From an uncultured Bacteroides sp. (GTDB lineage Bacteria > Bacteroidota > Bacteroidia > Bacteroidales > Bacteroidaceae): a stretch of DNA of 64,000 nucleotides. How positions within the stretch are numbered: the stretch's first letter is position 1; each line of letters starts with the position of its first letter. The notes under the pieces were generated by a model, which did no database searches, had not been told where the DNA came from, and saw only the letters and a program-made list of their open reading frames with translations. Positions 6,924 through 16,118 of this stretch are shown here, piece by piece. The stretch is from positions 186,001 through 250,000 of the forward strand of contig NZ_OY780936.1 of NCBI RefSeq assembly GCF_963675905.1, given 5' to 3'. The translations under genes and the position numbers were made by a program.

Positions 6924-9314
6924 ATGAGAAAAATTTTCCTGCATTTGTTAATGCAATTATTAATTGTCTGTATAGGTGGACAATTAATGGCACAGATCCC
7001 GAGTGGCTATTACACACCCGCTGTAGGGAAGAAAAAAGCAGAGTTGAAAACGGCTTTACATACCATTATTATGAATGCAACAGTGCTGAATTATGGTAGT
7101 GGAGATGGTAAAACATGGTCTGGATTTGCAAAGACAGATGTTCGTCCTGATGGAACAGTTTGGGATATGTACTCAAACAATAGGGTTCCAGTAAACGGCA
7201 ATTCTGCTGCAGCAGGAATGAATATTGAACATTCATTCCCCAAAAGCTGGTGGGGAGGTGATGAACGTCAGGCATATAGAGATCTTTATAATCTGAATCC
7301 GTCAAATAGTGTTGCTAATGAAGCAAAGAGTAATTATCCAATGGCTGTTGTTGATGGTACTGTTACATATTCAAATGGAGTGATAAAAGTTGGGAAATCA
7401 AGTAGTCGCCCTGGAAGTTTAATTGATGCCTGGGAACCTTCCGATGAATACAAAGGCGATTTTGCACGTGGATATATGTATATGGTAACATGTTATGAAG
7501 ACTATTCAACTGATTGGACTGGTACATCAGCTCTTTATGAACTGGAAAAGAATGCTTATCCTACCTTTCAGCAATGGGCTTATCAGCTTCTTTTAAAATG
7601 GAGTCAGGAAGATCCGGTTAGTGATAAAGAAATAAACAGAAACAATGCTGTTTATAAAATACAGGGAAACCGTAATCCGTTTATCGATTATCCGGATTTG
7701 GCTGAATATATTTGGGGAGCTAAGACGGAAACCGCATGGAGTGAGAGCGCTGATCCTGCTTTGTATTCACCAACAAATAATTCAACTTTGGATTTGGGGG
7801 TTACTTCAATTAGTAAAGTACTAGAGAAAGAAGTCTCTGTAAGCGGGAAAAATCTGACTGGAGATTTGGCTATAACCATTTCCGGAACCGGATTTACTGT
7901 TAATGCATCTTCTTTAACGAAAGATCAGGTGGTCGCAGGTGCAAAAATTACTGTTCAGTATACTTCTGCTTCAGCTGCAACTGCAACAGGTACACTTTCC
8001 TTATCAGGAGGCGGAGTAACTGTTTCTGTAAATCTTAAAGCTGAAGCTGTTGATGGCATACCTGTGCTTGCGGCTTCAAATGTAACTTCAAAATCATTCG
8101 TTGCTTCATGGAAAAATGTGAGCGATGCGTCAACTAAATACGACTTTAGTCTTTATCAATCGGATAAAACAACTTTGGTTAGCGGTTATCCGGTAAGTGT
8201 TGATGCTTCTTTAGAAACTCAAACTGTTACAAATCTTACACCGGATACACAGTATTATTATAAGCTTACCGGTGGTGGACTCTCTTCAAATTTTATAGGT
8301 GCAAAAACATTAGTTGCTGTACCTGCTGTAACAGCAACCTTGCAGGGTGGAAGCCTTGACTTTGTAACATCACCCAATGCTGCATCATCTGTAAAAAGCG
8401 TAACTGTTTCAACAGAATATATCAATAGTAATATTGCTGTTAAGGTTGGTACACCTTTTGAAGTGTCATTAGATCAACAAACGTGGTCAAATGCTATCAC
8501 TCTTGCTTCTGCAGGAGGAACGTTCTATGTTCGTATGGCTTCTTCTGCTGCAGGTAGTTATCAGTCAACACTATCTCTTTCATGCACTGAAATTTCAGAC
8601 GATCAGGAAATACCGGTAACTGGGGTTGCTGAGTTGGCTAAAACTTTTTTTGAGGATTTTGAAACAGGATCAAAAGGATCTTATACAACTAGTTCTGCTG
8701 ATTGTACAACTGGTAACTGGACTTTTGTGAATTCATTGTTTATGGCGGGCGAACTGAAAGATTTGAAGAATGGTACAAAATCAGCTCGTTTAAAACCTAC
8801 TGGTTCTATATACATGAACACTGATAAGCAAAATGGTGCAGGTACACTTTCTTTGCTTGCAGGAACTTTTGGTACAGATGCTGCTACTACAATTGGAATT
8901 TATTATTCTTCTGATGCAGGAACAACATGGAATACAGTAGCTGAAAATGTAGCTGTATCAAACTCATTAAAGGAATATAAGTATTCAATAAATATATCTG
9001 GTTCGATACGAATTAAAGTTGTAAATTTAACAGCTTCAAGTGGTTCTTCTCGTGTAAATGTTGATGATATCTCTATGACAGATTATACTTCAACCGCTAT
9101 TTCCAAGAATGAAATTGATTCATTCCGTTTCTATGTACAAAGTAACCAACTTGTTATTCAGAATGATAAGATTCAAAATATCAGTATCTATAACATCTCC
9201 GGGCAAATTGTATATAAGCATAAACTGAATCCGGGTGTAACTTCTGTCACACTTCCTCAAGGTATATATATACTTAATGGAGATGGAGTAGTGAAGAAGA
9301 TTATTATTAAGTAA
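6924..9314 (+). CDS. Secreted endonuclease I with C-terminal T9SS-type sorting domain
   Basis: The ATG at 6924 is chosen over an upstream in-frame ATG (6891) because it begins a clean signal peptide (MRKIFLHLLMQLLIVCIGG, cleavage after LMAQ). The first ~270 residues are an EndA/NucM-type nuclease: NIEHSFPKSWWGG carries the catalytic His, and DLYNLNPSNSVANEAKSNYP the metal-binding Asn region. The middle is Thr/Ser-rich, with Ig- or Fn3-like modules. The last ~70 residues (SIYNISGQIVYKH, LPQGIYILNGDG, VKKIIIK) match type A sorting domains of the type IX secretion system. It probably degrades extracellular DNA or RNA. It is a single gene with its own promoter and terminator. Confidence 0.9.
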   Translation: MRKIFLHLLMQLLIVCIGGQLMAQIPSGYYTPAVGKKKAELKTALHTIIMNATVLNYGSGDGKTWSGFAKTDVRPDGTVWDMYSNNRVPVNGNSAAAGMNIEHSFPKSWWGGDERQAYRDLYNLNPSNSVANEAKSNYPMAVVDGTVTYSNGVIKVGKSSSRPGSLIDAWEPSDEYKGDFARGYMYMVTCYEDYSTDWTGTSALYELEKNAYPTFQQWAYQLLLKWSQEDPVSDKEINRNNAVYKIQGNRNPFIDYPDLAEYIWGAKTETAWSESADPALYSPTNNSTLDLGVTSISKVLEKEVSVSGKNLTGDLAITISGTGFTVNASSLTKDQVVAGAKITVQYTSASAATATGTLSLSGGGVTVSVNLKAEAVDGIPVLAASNVTSKSFVASWKNVSDASTKYDFSLYQSDKTTLVSGYPVSVDASLETQTVTNLTPDTQYYYKLTGGGLSSNFIGAKTLVAVPAVTATLQGGSLDFVTSPNAASSVKSVTVSTEYINSNIAVKVGTPFEVSLDQQTWSNAITLASAGGTFYVRMASSAAGSYQSTLSLSCTEISDDQEIPVTGVAELAKTFFEDFETGSKGSYTTSSADCTTGNWTFVNSLFMAGELKDLKNGTKSARLKPTGSIYMNTDKQNGAGTLSLLAGTFGTDAATTIGIYYSSDAGTTWNTVAENVAVSNSLKEYKYSINISGSIRIKVVNLTASSGSSRVNVDDISMTDYTSTAISKNEIDSFRFYVQSNQLVIQNDKIQNISIYNISGQIVYKHKLNPGVTSVTLPQGIYILNGDGVVKKIIIK

Positions 9315-9614
9315 TAAGAGAACTGATATACTTCTTTTTAGTTTCTAGAACTATAGGGGAAAAATATATAAATAACTGTATAAGGTTAGAGAGTACTTGT
9401 TTGTCTCCTCTAACCTTATTTTATTTTTAAGCATTTCTCTTTTTGCTAATAATAAAATATTGTTGTTCTGAAATGCTTTATAGTTTTTTTAGGTATAAAT
9501 GTTCTATTAATATGCCCTTCTTTCGTTTTTTTTTAAGACTTTTGTGTATGATTGGCATATTGCCCACCTTTTATAAATTTAGTGATATATAAATATAATA
9601 AAAATAGATTTAAA
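9315..9614. other. Intergenic region with a terminator, no gene
   Basis: It holds the strong hairpin at 9380-9428. The rest is AT-rich leader for the EEP gene. A TTG-initiated extension of that gene to 9552 is possible but would spoil its signal peptide. Confidence 0.5.
9380..9428 (+). terminator. Terminator of the endonuclease gene
   Basis: A perfect 12-bp stem (9380-9391 with 9408-9419) with a 16-nt loop, followed by TTTTATTTTT. Confidence 0.85.
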
Positions 9615-10646
9615 ATGAAGAAACTGCTGATAGCATTGAATTTGCTTCTTTTATTTTCCTTATCAATAAATGCACAGGAAAAAAGGAAGTATGCGCTTTA
9701 TAGCGTAGCTTTTTATAACATGGAAAACTTATTTGATTACACTCATGATCAGGGCAAAGATGATTATGAATATCTTCCCGAAGGGAAAAATAATTGGGAT
9801 TCTACCAAATATGTATCCAAACTAAAGAATATGTCCGAAGTGCTTGGCATGTTGGCACGTGATAAACAGCCCGAAGGTCCGGCTTTTATCGGATTGGCCG
9901 AGATAGAAAACAGGCATGTGCTTGAAGATTTGATTAAACAACCGGCACTTGCTTCTAACGATTATCAGATTGTTCATTATGAAGGTCCGGATAAACGTGG
10001 AATTGATTGTGCACTTTTGTACAATCCTGCTTTGTTTAAAGTTAAAACAAGCAAGCTTCTTCCTTATGTAAATCCTGATGATACTGTTCATAAAACACGT
10101 GGATTCCTGGTTGTAAACGGAGTAATGGCCGACGAAAATGTTACTGTCATTGTTAATCACTGGCCATCCCGGGGAGCTGATTCGCCGGCCCGTATATTAG
10201 CTGGCAAGCAAGTTTATGCTATTAAAGACTCTTTGCTTCGCGAAAATCCTACTTTAAAGATTGTTATTATGGGAGATATGAATGACGACCCAATGGATGA
10301 AAGTATGAGCAAATCTTTAGGTGCACGGAGAGAAATAGCAGACGTGGAAGTAGGCGGACTGTATAATCCATGGTGGAATACTTTGCAGGTAAAAGGAATG
10401 GGAACATTAACTTACCGGGGAAAATGGAATCTTTTCGATCAGATTGTGGTATCATCCAATTTGTTGGGTGATGACAGAAGTACATTAAAGTTCTGCAAAA
10501 ATGAAATTTTCTATCGTGATTTCATGATACAGCAAGAAGGTAATTATAAAGGCTCGCCTAAAAGAACCTTTGGAGGCAGTTTGTGGCTGAATGGCTATAG
10601 CGATCACTTGCCAACTATTATTTACTTTCTTAAAGAGGTTAAATAA
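9615..10646 (+). CDS. Secreted endonuclease/exonuclease/phosphatase-family protein
   Basis: A 343-residue protein counted from the ATG at 9615, which starts a standard signal peptide ending SINAQ. EEP-superfamily motifs run in order: VAFYNMENLFDY (metal-binding Asn), FIGLAEIENR (catalytic Glu), VNHWPSRG, IVIMGDMNDDP and GYSDHLP (catalytic Asp-His). Such enzymes hydrolyse phosphodiester or phosphomonoester bonds; the substrate cannot be told from sequence. Location is periplasmic or secreted. Its neighbour is another secreted nuclease, which hints at nucleic acid scavenging, but a terminator separates the genes. Confidence 0.88.
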   Translation: MKKLLIALNLLLLFSLSINAQEKRKYALYSVAFYNMENLFDYTHDQGKDDYEYLPEGKNNWDSTKYVSKLKNMSEVLGMLARDKQPEGPAFIGLAEIENRHVLEDLIKQPALASNDYQIVHYEGPDKRGIDCALLYNPALFKVKTSKLLPYVNPDDTVHKTRGFLVVNGVMADENVTVIVNHWPSRGADSPARILAGKQVYAIKDSLLRENPTLKIVIMGDMNDDPMDESMSKSLGARREIADVEVGGLYNPWWNTLQVKGMGTLTYRGKWNLFDQIVVSSNLLGDDRSTLKFCKNEIFYRDFMIQQEGNYKGSPKRTFGGSLWLNGYSDHLPTIIYFLKEVK

Positions 10647-10842
10647 AAAGGAGTTTTGATTGCTCAATAAATATTAAAGGGACAGATTCTGTTGAACTAA
10701 AATTTGCTCTTTTTGTTTTTATTGCCATATAGAGATTACAATATGATATTAATTCATAGGTAAAGAATGTTATTAGTAATGAAATATAACGTTTTATAAG
10801 ATAAAATCTTTCGCAGAACATTTTTATTCAAACTATTCTTTT

Positions 10843-10850
10843 TAATTTTG
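10843..10850 (+). promoter_or_regulatory. -7 box of the aldolase gene
   Basis: TAATTTTG matches TAnnTTTG, 40 bp before the ATG at 10891. Confidence 0.55.
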
Positions 10851-10890
10851 CGAAGAATTTTAATTCACTAACAATAAATATTTAAAAAAC

Positions 10891-11892
10891 ATGGTTAATT
10901 ACAAAGATTTAGGCCTCGTAAACACAAAAGATATGTTTAAGAGAGCTATCGCTGGAAAGTATGCCATTGCAGCGTTTAACTTCAATAACATGGAGCAAAT
11001 GCAAGCTATTATTCAGGCTGCAGTAGAAACAAAATCTCCTGTTATCCTTCAGGTTTCAAGTGGCGCTCGTAAATATGCAAATCAGACTTTACTTCGTTAC
11101 ATGGCTCAGGGTGCTGTAGAATATGCTAAGGAATTAGGTTGTGCTAATCCTGAAATCGTTCTTCACTTAGACCATGGTGATTCTTTCGAACTTTGCAAAT
11201 CTTGTATCGATATGGGATTCTCTTCAGTAATGATTGACGGATCTCATTTCCCATACGAAGAAAATATTGCATTAACTAAGAAAGTTGTTGAATACGCTCA
11301 CCAATTTGATGTAACAGTTGAAGGTGAACTTGGTGTATTGGCAGGTGTTGAAGATGATGTTGTTGCAGAACACCACACATATACTCAACCATCTGAAGTT
11401 GTAGATTTCGTATCTCGCACAGGTGTTGATTCATTAGCTATTTCAATCGGTACTTCTCACGGAGCAAACAAGTTTACTCCAGCTCAATGTACTCGTGATG
11501 CTAATGGTATCTTGATCCCACCTCCATTGCGTTTCGATATCCTTGAAGAAATTGAAAAAGAAATCCCTGGATTCCCAATCGTTCTTCACGGTTCTTCTTC
11601 AGTTCCTCAGGATTTGGTTGCTCAAATCAACCAATACGGAGGTAAGTTAGTTGACTCTATCGGTATTCCAGAAGAACAACTTCGTAAAGCTGCTTCTTCT
11701 GCTGTATGTAAGATCAACATCGACTCTGATGGTCGTTTGGCAATGACAGCTGCAGTACGTAAAGTATTCGTAGAACAACCAGGAGAATTCGACCCACGTA
11801 AATATCTTGGTCCTGCTCGTGATACTTTGAAAGCTCTTTATAAACTGAAACTAGAAAATGTTCTTGGTTCAGCTGGTAAATTAGCTAAGTAA
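10891..11892 (+). CDS. fbaA: Class II fructose-bisphosphate aldolase
   Basis: A 333-residue cytoplasmic zinc aldolase of glycolysis and gluconeogenesis, splitting fructose 1,6-bisphosphate into DHAP and glyceraldehyde 3-phosphate. Visible features are LHLDHGDSF (catalytic D94, zinc ligand H95), SVMIDGSHF, EGELGVLAG, SIGTSHGANKF (H190) and VLHGSSSVP (H233). Codon use (GCT, GGT, CGT) looks like that of a highly expressed gene. It is a single gene with promoter and strong terminator. Confidence 0.96.
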   Translation: MVNYKDLGLVNTKDMFKRAIAGKYAIAAFNFNNMEQMQAIIQAAVETKSPVILQVSSGARKYANQTLLRYMAQGAVEYAKELGCANPEIVLHLDHGDSFELCKSCIDMGFSSVMIDGSHFPYEENIALTKKVVEYAHQFDVTVEGELGVLAGVEDDVVAEHHTYTQPSEVVDFVSRTGVDSLAISIGTSHGANKFTPAQCTRDANGILIPPPLRFDILEEIEKEIPGFPIVLHGSSSVPQDLVAQINQYGGKLVDSIGIPEEQLRKAASSAVCKINIDSDGRLAMTAAVRKVFVEQPGEFDPRKYLGPARDTLKALYKLKLENVLGSAGKLAK

Positions 11893-11921
11893 TCAATTAA
11901 CAGATTATAGCATAGACAGAG

Positions 11922-11956
11922 TCCTGTCCGAAACTATTCGGGCAGGATTTTTTTTT
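11922..11956 (+). terminator. Terminator of fbaA
   Basis: 11-bp stem TCCTGTCCGAA / TTCGGGCAGGA (one G-T pair), followed by nine T residues. Confidence 0.9.
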
Positions 11957-12002
11957 GTTGATTACTACTGTATATTAATTAAATAAAAAACGAAAGTATT
12001 AA

Positions 12003-12032
12003 TTGCTAAAAAAGGTATAAGTTGTATCTTTG
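12003..12032 (+). promoter_or_regulatory. Promoter of the OPT transporter gene
   Basis: TTG at 12003-12005, a 19-bp spacer, then TATCTTTG at 12025-12032. Both boxes and spacing fit the Bacteroides sigma-ABfr consensus. Confidence 0.65.
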
Positions 12033-12092
12033 TGAATTATGGACAGAAAAATAAGTTTAATTTATTATACAATTTAATCACAAAAGCAGAAT

Positions 12093-14117
12093 ATGGCGGA
12101 TGAAAAAAAGTTCGTGCCTTTCGTTTCGGCGAATGCAAGCATGAGAGAATTTACCGGTAGAGCAGTGCTCATCGGTTTGGTACTGGCCGTTATTTTGGGA
12201 GCAGCGAATGCTTATCTTGGCCTTAAAGCCGGTATGACAATTGCTGCTACTTACCCGGCAGCAGTAATTGGTATGGCAATTTTGCGTTTCTTTAAAGGAA
12301 CAATCCTGGAAGAAAACATAACCCGTACCGTTGGTTCCATTGGCGAGTCGGTTGCAGCAGGTGCAATCTTTACTTTACCGGCATTTTATATTTCCGGTGT
12401 TTGGAGTGGCGAACAGTTCAGTTCAATAGGCAGTTACTTTATTGCTTCATTGATTCTTATCACCGGTGGTATCCTTGGTGTTCTTTTCGTAGCTTTACTT
12501 CGCAGGGTGATGGTGGAAGATAAAGAACTTCCTTTCCCTGAAAGTGTGGCAGCAGCCGAAATTCATAAATCAGGTCGTACTGGTTCTGGTGGTTCTAAAT
12601 ATTTATTCTCTGCAATGATTGTAGGCGCCGTTGTTAAAATTGCTGGTGATCTTCGCCTGTTTGCAACAGAATGGACTACGTTCTTTAAATCATCTATCGC
12701 TAAGTTTGCCGGTGGCAAAACACTTGATGGAGGTTTCCTTGCTGGTGGACCATCTATCAGTCCGGCATATTTAGGTGTAGGTTACATTATCGGTCCACGT
12801 CTTTCAGCGCTTAACTTTAGTGGTTCTGTAATGGCATGGGGATTAATGGTTCCTATGTTGCTTACTGTTCTTGGTTCTTCTTTTGTAGGATCTTTACCAC
12901 AAAACGCAGGATTAGCAGTCGATTCTCCTGATGCATGGATGAATGCGGCAAATGTAGTTTGGAAAGAAGTTGTTCGTATTATTGCTATCGGCGGTATGCT
13001 GGTTGCAGCATGTTTTACTTTGTACAGAATGCGTGGAAGCCTGGGCACAGGATTGAAACGTTCTGTAAAGGACTTGAAACGTGCAACTCAGGGAAGTGCT
13101 GCTGATGTAGAACGTACAGAAAAAGACCTTAAGTCATCATGGATTCTTTTAGGTATCTGTTTTGCTGCTATCGCTACATTTGTAATCACATATTTCATCT
13201 TCAATACAAGTATTCTTGTAGCCATTGTTGCTTCAACCATTATGATTGTGCTTGCATTCTTCTTTGCAGCTGTTTCAGGTTATCTGGTTGGTATCATTGG
13301 TTCAAGTAATAACCCTATCAGCGGATTGACTCTTACAGCTTTAGTTGTTACAGCATTGATTCTTGTTGCTTGCGGTGTAGATTCTCATAATGGTGGCGTT
13401 GCAGCAGTATTAGGAATTGCAGCCATTGTTTGTGTGGCGGCGGCCGTAGGTGGTGAAATGTTCCAGGACTTAAAGGCAGGGCACATCCTTGGTGGTACAC
13501 CATGGAAAATGCAGGTAGGCGACCTTATTGGTGTTGTTATTGCAGGTTTTGTAATGTTTGGTGTTTTGATTATCCTTAACCAGGGTGATATTAACATGGG
13601 ACTTCAGCAAGGTTACGAAGGTGGTTTCGGAAGCAAGAACCTTTCTGCTCCACAAGCCGGTTTAATGGCAGCCTTGTCACAAGGAATCATTGGTGGACAA
13701 ATGGCTTGGGTGCTTATTATTGCCGGAATGGTTATGGCTGTAGCATTTATTTTGATGGGAATTACAAGTCCGATGCTAATTTTTGTGGGAATGTATCTTC
13801 CATTTAACACAGTATTTGCTATTTTTGTGGGTGGCTTGATTAAAGGAGTTCTCGATCTATATGTAGCACGTCGCAAATATAGCGTTGGTCAGCTGGCTAC
13901 CGTGGAAAATACCGGGGTGCTTCTCGCTTCCGGATTGATTGCCGGAGAAGCATTGATGGGGTTGGTTGTTGCTATTTTTGCAATGTTCAATATCTTCTTT
14001 GCTGATATGCTTCCATTTGCCAGTCCAAACTACGTAGTTGGTTTGGTTATTATGTTGGTAATAGGCTACTTCTTTGTTCGTGTTCCACTTAAGAAAGCCG
14101 ATTCTATCAAAGAATAA
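12093..14117 (+). CDS. OPT-family oligopeptide transporter
   Basis: A 674-residue polytopic inner-membrane protein with about 15 hydrophobic segments. Family signatures include GAANAYLGLKAGMTIAATYPAAVIGMAILR near the N-terminus, NITRTVGSIGESVAAGAIFTLPAF, and ELPFPESVAAAEIHK. OPT proteins are proton-coupled carriers of peptides or metal chelates; the substrate is unknown here. The next gene, a PqqD-like protein, starts three bases after the stop, so the two form an operon. The start sits 60 bp behind a good promoter. Confidence 0.92.
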   Translation: MADEKKFVPFVSANASMREFTGRAVLIGLVLAVILGAANAYLGLKAGMTIAATYPAAVIGMAILRFFKGTILEENITRTVGSIGESVAAGAIFTLPAFYISGVWSGEQFSSIGSYFIASLILITGGILGVLFVALLRRVMVEDKELPFPESVAAAEIHKSGRTGSGGSKYLFSAMIVGAVVKIAGDLRLFATEWTTFFKSSIAKFAGGKTLDGGFLAGGPSISPAYLGVGYIIGPRLSALNFSGSVMAWGLMVPMLLTVLGSSFVGSLPQNAGLAVDSPDAWMNAANVVWKEVVRIIAIGGMLVAACFTLYRMRGSLGTGLKRSVKDLKRATQGSAADVERTEKDLKSSWILLGICFAAIATFVITYFIFNTSILVAIVASTIMIVLAFFFAAVSGYLVGIIGSSNNPISGLTLTALVVTALILVACGVDSHNGGVAAVLGIAAIVCVAAAVGGEMFQDLKAGHILGGTPWKMQVGDLIGVVIAGFVMFGVLIILNQGDINMGLQQGYEGGFGSKNLSAPQAGLMAALSQGIIGGQMAWVLIIAGMVMAVAFILMGITSPMLIFVGMYLPFNTVFAIFVGGLIKGVLDLYVARRKYSVGQLATVENTGVLLASGLIAGEALMGLVVAIFAMFNIFFADMLPFASPNYVVGLVIMLVIGYFFVRVPLKKADSIKE

Positions 14118-14120
14118 TTT

Positions 14121-14468
14121 ATGAAGGAAAAAGAAAAAATAAACCTGTTTGATGTTATTCCGTACATTAGCGAACATGTTACGACGGAAAAGAAAGATGA
14201 TTTGTGTGTGATTGTCTTTCCTCGTTTTCGTAATAAGTTTATGCAGAAAGTTTTTGCTCCATGCGGAAGGTCGGCCAATCTTCATGTTAAGCTCGAAGAA
14301 CATGGCTCTGCAGTGTGGAGTTTGATTGATGGAAATCGTACAGTGAGAGAGATTACGGAACAGCTTGCAGAACATTTTGGTCACGAGGATAACTATGAGT
14401 ACCGTATCACCACATATATTTCTCAGTTGTATACTAATGGGTTTATAAAATATAAAACGGCTCTTTAA
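14121..14468 (+). CDS. PqqD-family peptide-binding protein
   Basis: A 115-residue soluble protein with the PqqD fold signature LEEHGSAVWSLIDGNRTVREITEQLAEHF and a C-terminal helix YISQLYTNGFI. PqqD proteins chaperone precursor peptides for modifying enzymes in RiPP pathways, yet no radical SAM gene or precursor peptide is visible nearby. Tight linkage to the OPT transporter suggests a role in that transporter's function or regulation, which is inference. The pair ends in the terminator at 14494-14531. Confidence 0.82.
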   Translation: MKEKEKINLFDVIPYISEHVTTEKKDDLCVIVFPRFRNKFMQKVFAPCGRSANLHVKLEEHGSAVWSLIDGNRTVREITEQLAEHFGHEDNYEYRITTYISQLYTNGFIKYKTAL

Positions 14469-14493
14469 ACAAAATTGAAGAGTCTTGAAATGT

Positions 14494-14531
14494 AAAAAGA
14501 GGAAATGAAGTTGTTTCATTTCCTCTTTTTT
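14494..14531. terminator. Terminator of the OPT-PqqD operon
   Basis: A perfect 16-bp stem (14494-14509 with 14515-14530) and 5-nt loop, ending in six T residues. The left arm begins with five A residues, so it may act in both directions. Confidence 0.9.
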
Positions 14532-15335
14532 GCTACGAGTACCCATGTATTAATTAGGGTTGCTGAATAATTGCTGAAATTGAATCTATTGATGATTAAT
14601 TAGAGTTATAGTCTTTTTGAAATTACGTAGATCAATGCGATACAAATTCCGGGAAGGTGATTTCGAGAAACTATATTCCTCAAGTCCTCCAAGTATGTAT
14701 AGCATATTGTTTGCATAAAGTAATTCGCTAAACTTTAAAGACAGATCAATTTTTCATCCTTGCAAATAAATAAATGGACTGTAGCTCCTTGTTGGTGTTT
14801 CTTTTAACCATTTTGAAAATATGTTTTTACCTCATAAATTTTATGGGTGTCGTCCATTATTCTCTCTCTCATTGTTTTCTGTTACTGATTTGCTGCAACA
14901 TTTCTATGTTTTTTTTATAAGGTTGTAAAGGTAATAATTGATAACTAATAGTTATTTATATTATAATTTATAGTGATATTTGTTTTTATTAATATGTAAT
15001 TATATAAATATATAAAATGTAATATATATTATGTATTTATTTTAATATGTAATATGTTTACTGTTTTTTATGTATTACTGTTTTATCAATTTTATACTCT
15101 GATAGTCTATGTTTAATTGTTTATATGTGTGATTATATATTTATTTATATTAAAATACATGGTGTTAATTTCTTATAAGTTACCTTATGATATAATATGT
15201 GTTAAAAATATTATATTTGTTGATGTTTATATTTTATTTGTTGTATTTAATAATATATTTGTAAATAATATATATAGTGAAATGTATGCAGATATAATTT
15301 GAAATCTATTGTAATAACTAATAAAATTAATATCT
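14532..15335. other. AT-rich region, no intact gene
   Basis: About 800 bp. The first part holds a possible gene remnant on the minus strand (14586-14753). From about 14930 the sequence is extremely AT-rich, with long runs of TATA/ATAA-type text and no convincing coding frame. A 61-codon plus frame at 15117 has only low-complexity hydrophobic content and is not called. Confidence 0.5.
14586..14753 (-). pseudogene. Possible C-terminal remnant of a repeat or beta-propeller protein
   Basis: A minus-strand open frame of 56 codons bounded upstream by an in-frame TGA and without a plausible start. It reads LYANNMLYILGGLEEYSF, then NLYRIDLRNFKK, and ends in TAG. The LYILGG...LYRIDL pattern resembles blades of kelch or six-bladed propeller proteins. 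It is better protein-like text than expected here but could be chance. Confidence 0.3.
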
Positions 15336-15851
15336 ATGAAAATTAAGTATTATTTAGTGATTTATTTGCTTCCTCTATTTTGCTTTTTAGGGTGTTCGGA
15401 TAATGATGATATTATACTCAATAAGCAATTAAAAACAGAAGTTGAAATAGATCAAGAATCTCAAAATGATATTGCAAATTTTGTTAATTCAGTAAAAAAA
15501 GCGGAAGTTAAAACTAGATCTGGTCGAATTTATTTAAAGAGAACCTGGGTTGAATTAGTTTTAGATTGTTGGACTATTGCTGGAGGTAATTGTTTGTATA
15601 AAGATGTAATTGTTACTAAAGAAACGGATGATGATGTGATGGTGAAATCATCTGAAAAAGTAATTGAATCATCTGACATAGACGAACTTTGGAAAACAAC
15701 AATTCAAGCAAAAGAATTACAAAATTTAATTGATTCAAATGAAGTTTCTGTAACAAAATTCTACAATAGTAGCGCTAAGAAAATATTCTATAGATATAAA
15801 AGTTTAAAGAATTCTAGCTTAGAAATAGTTATTCCAGTTAAAGTTAAATAA
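15336..15851 (+). CDS. Lipoprotein of unknown function
   Basis: A 171-residue protein with a lipoprotein signal peptide ending FLGCSDNDD (Cys 20). The mature part is Lys/Glu/Asp-rich and mixed alpha/beta in appearance, with two close cysteines in CWTIAGGNCLYKD that may form a disulfide. I do not recognise the family. It sits alone between AT-rich gaps and is followed by a hairpin at 15957-15988. Its very low G+C compared with the housekeeping genes suggests recent acquisition or relaxed constraint. Confidence 0.6.
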   Translation: MKIKYYLVIYLLPLFCFLGCSDNDDIILNKQLKTEVEIDQESQNDIANFVNSVKKAEVKTRSGRIYLKRTWVELVLDCWTIAGGNCLYKDVIVTKETDDDVMVKSSEKVIESSDIDELWKTTIQAKELQNLIDSNEVSVTKFYNSSAKKIFYRYKSLKNSSLEIVIPVKVK

Positions 15852-15956
15852 AAAATGATTATTTGTTGAATTTTAAGGATGAATGTAAAATGGTATTTTA
15901 ACGAAATAGTTATATTAATGTTTATTTCTTAATTTAATTATACGTATTTCTGATAG

Positions 15957-15988
15957 AAACAATGGTAGAATAAAAGCTACCATTGTTT
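15957..15988 (+). terminator. Hairpin, possible terminator of the lipoprotein gene
   Basis: A perfect 12-bp stem AAACAATGGTAG / CTACCATTGTTT with an 8-nt loop. No long T-run follows, so termination is uncertain. Confidence 0.5.
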
Positions 15989-16118
15989 GATATTATATGA
16001 AAATAAAAGATCTTGCTATATTTATTTAATTGTCGTACGCATTGTTCTCTACTATAACTAAATGATGTTAATTTTTTAGATACTTCTTAAAGGATGTTTG
16101 ATTTGTAACTAATTATAT

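Noticed and set aside
9552-9614. TTG start for the EEP-family gene
   Set aside because: It would place 21 residues before a clean signal peptide that starts at the ATG at 9615.
14121-14468. PqqD-like gene as sign of a RiPP cluster
   Set aside because: No radical SAM enzyme, precursor peptide or peptidase is visible within reach; the gene is tightly coupled to the OPT transporter instead.
15117-15302. 61-codon hydrophobic frame in the AT-rich gap
   Set aside because: Composition is Ile/Val/Tyr-rich low-complexity text as expected from AT-rich DNA; no start context or promoter.
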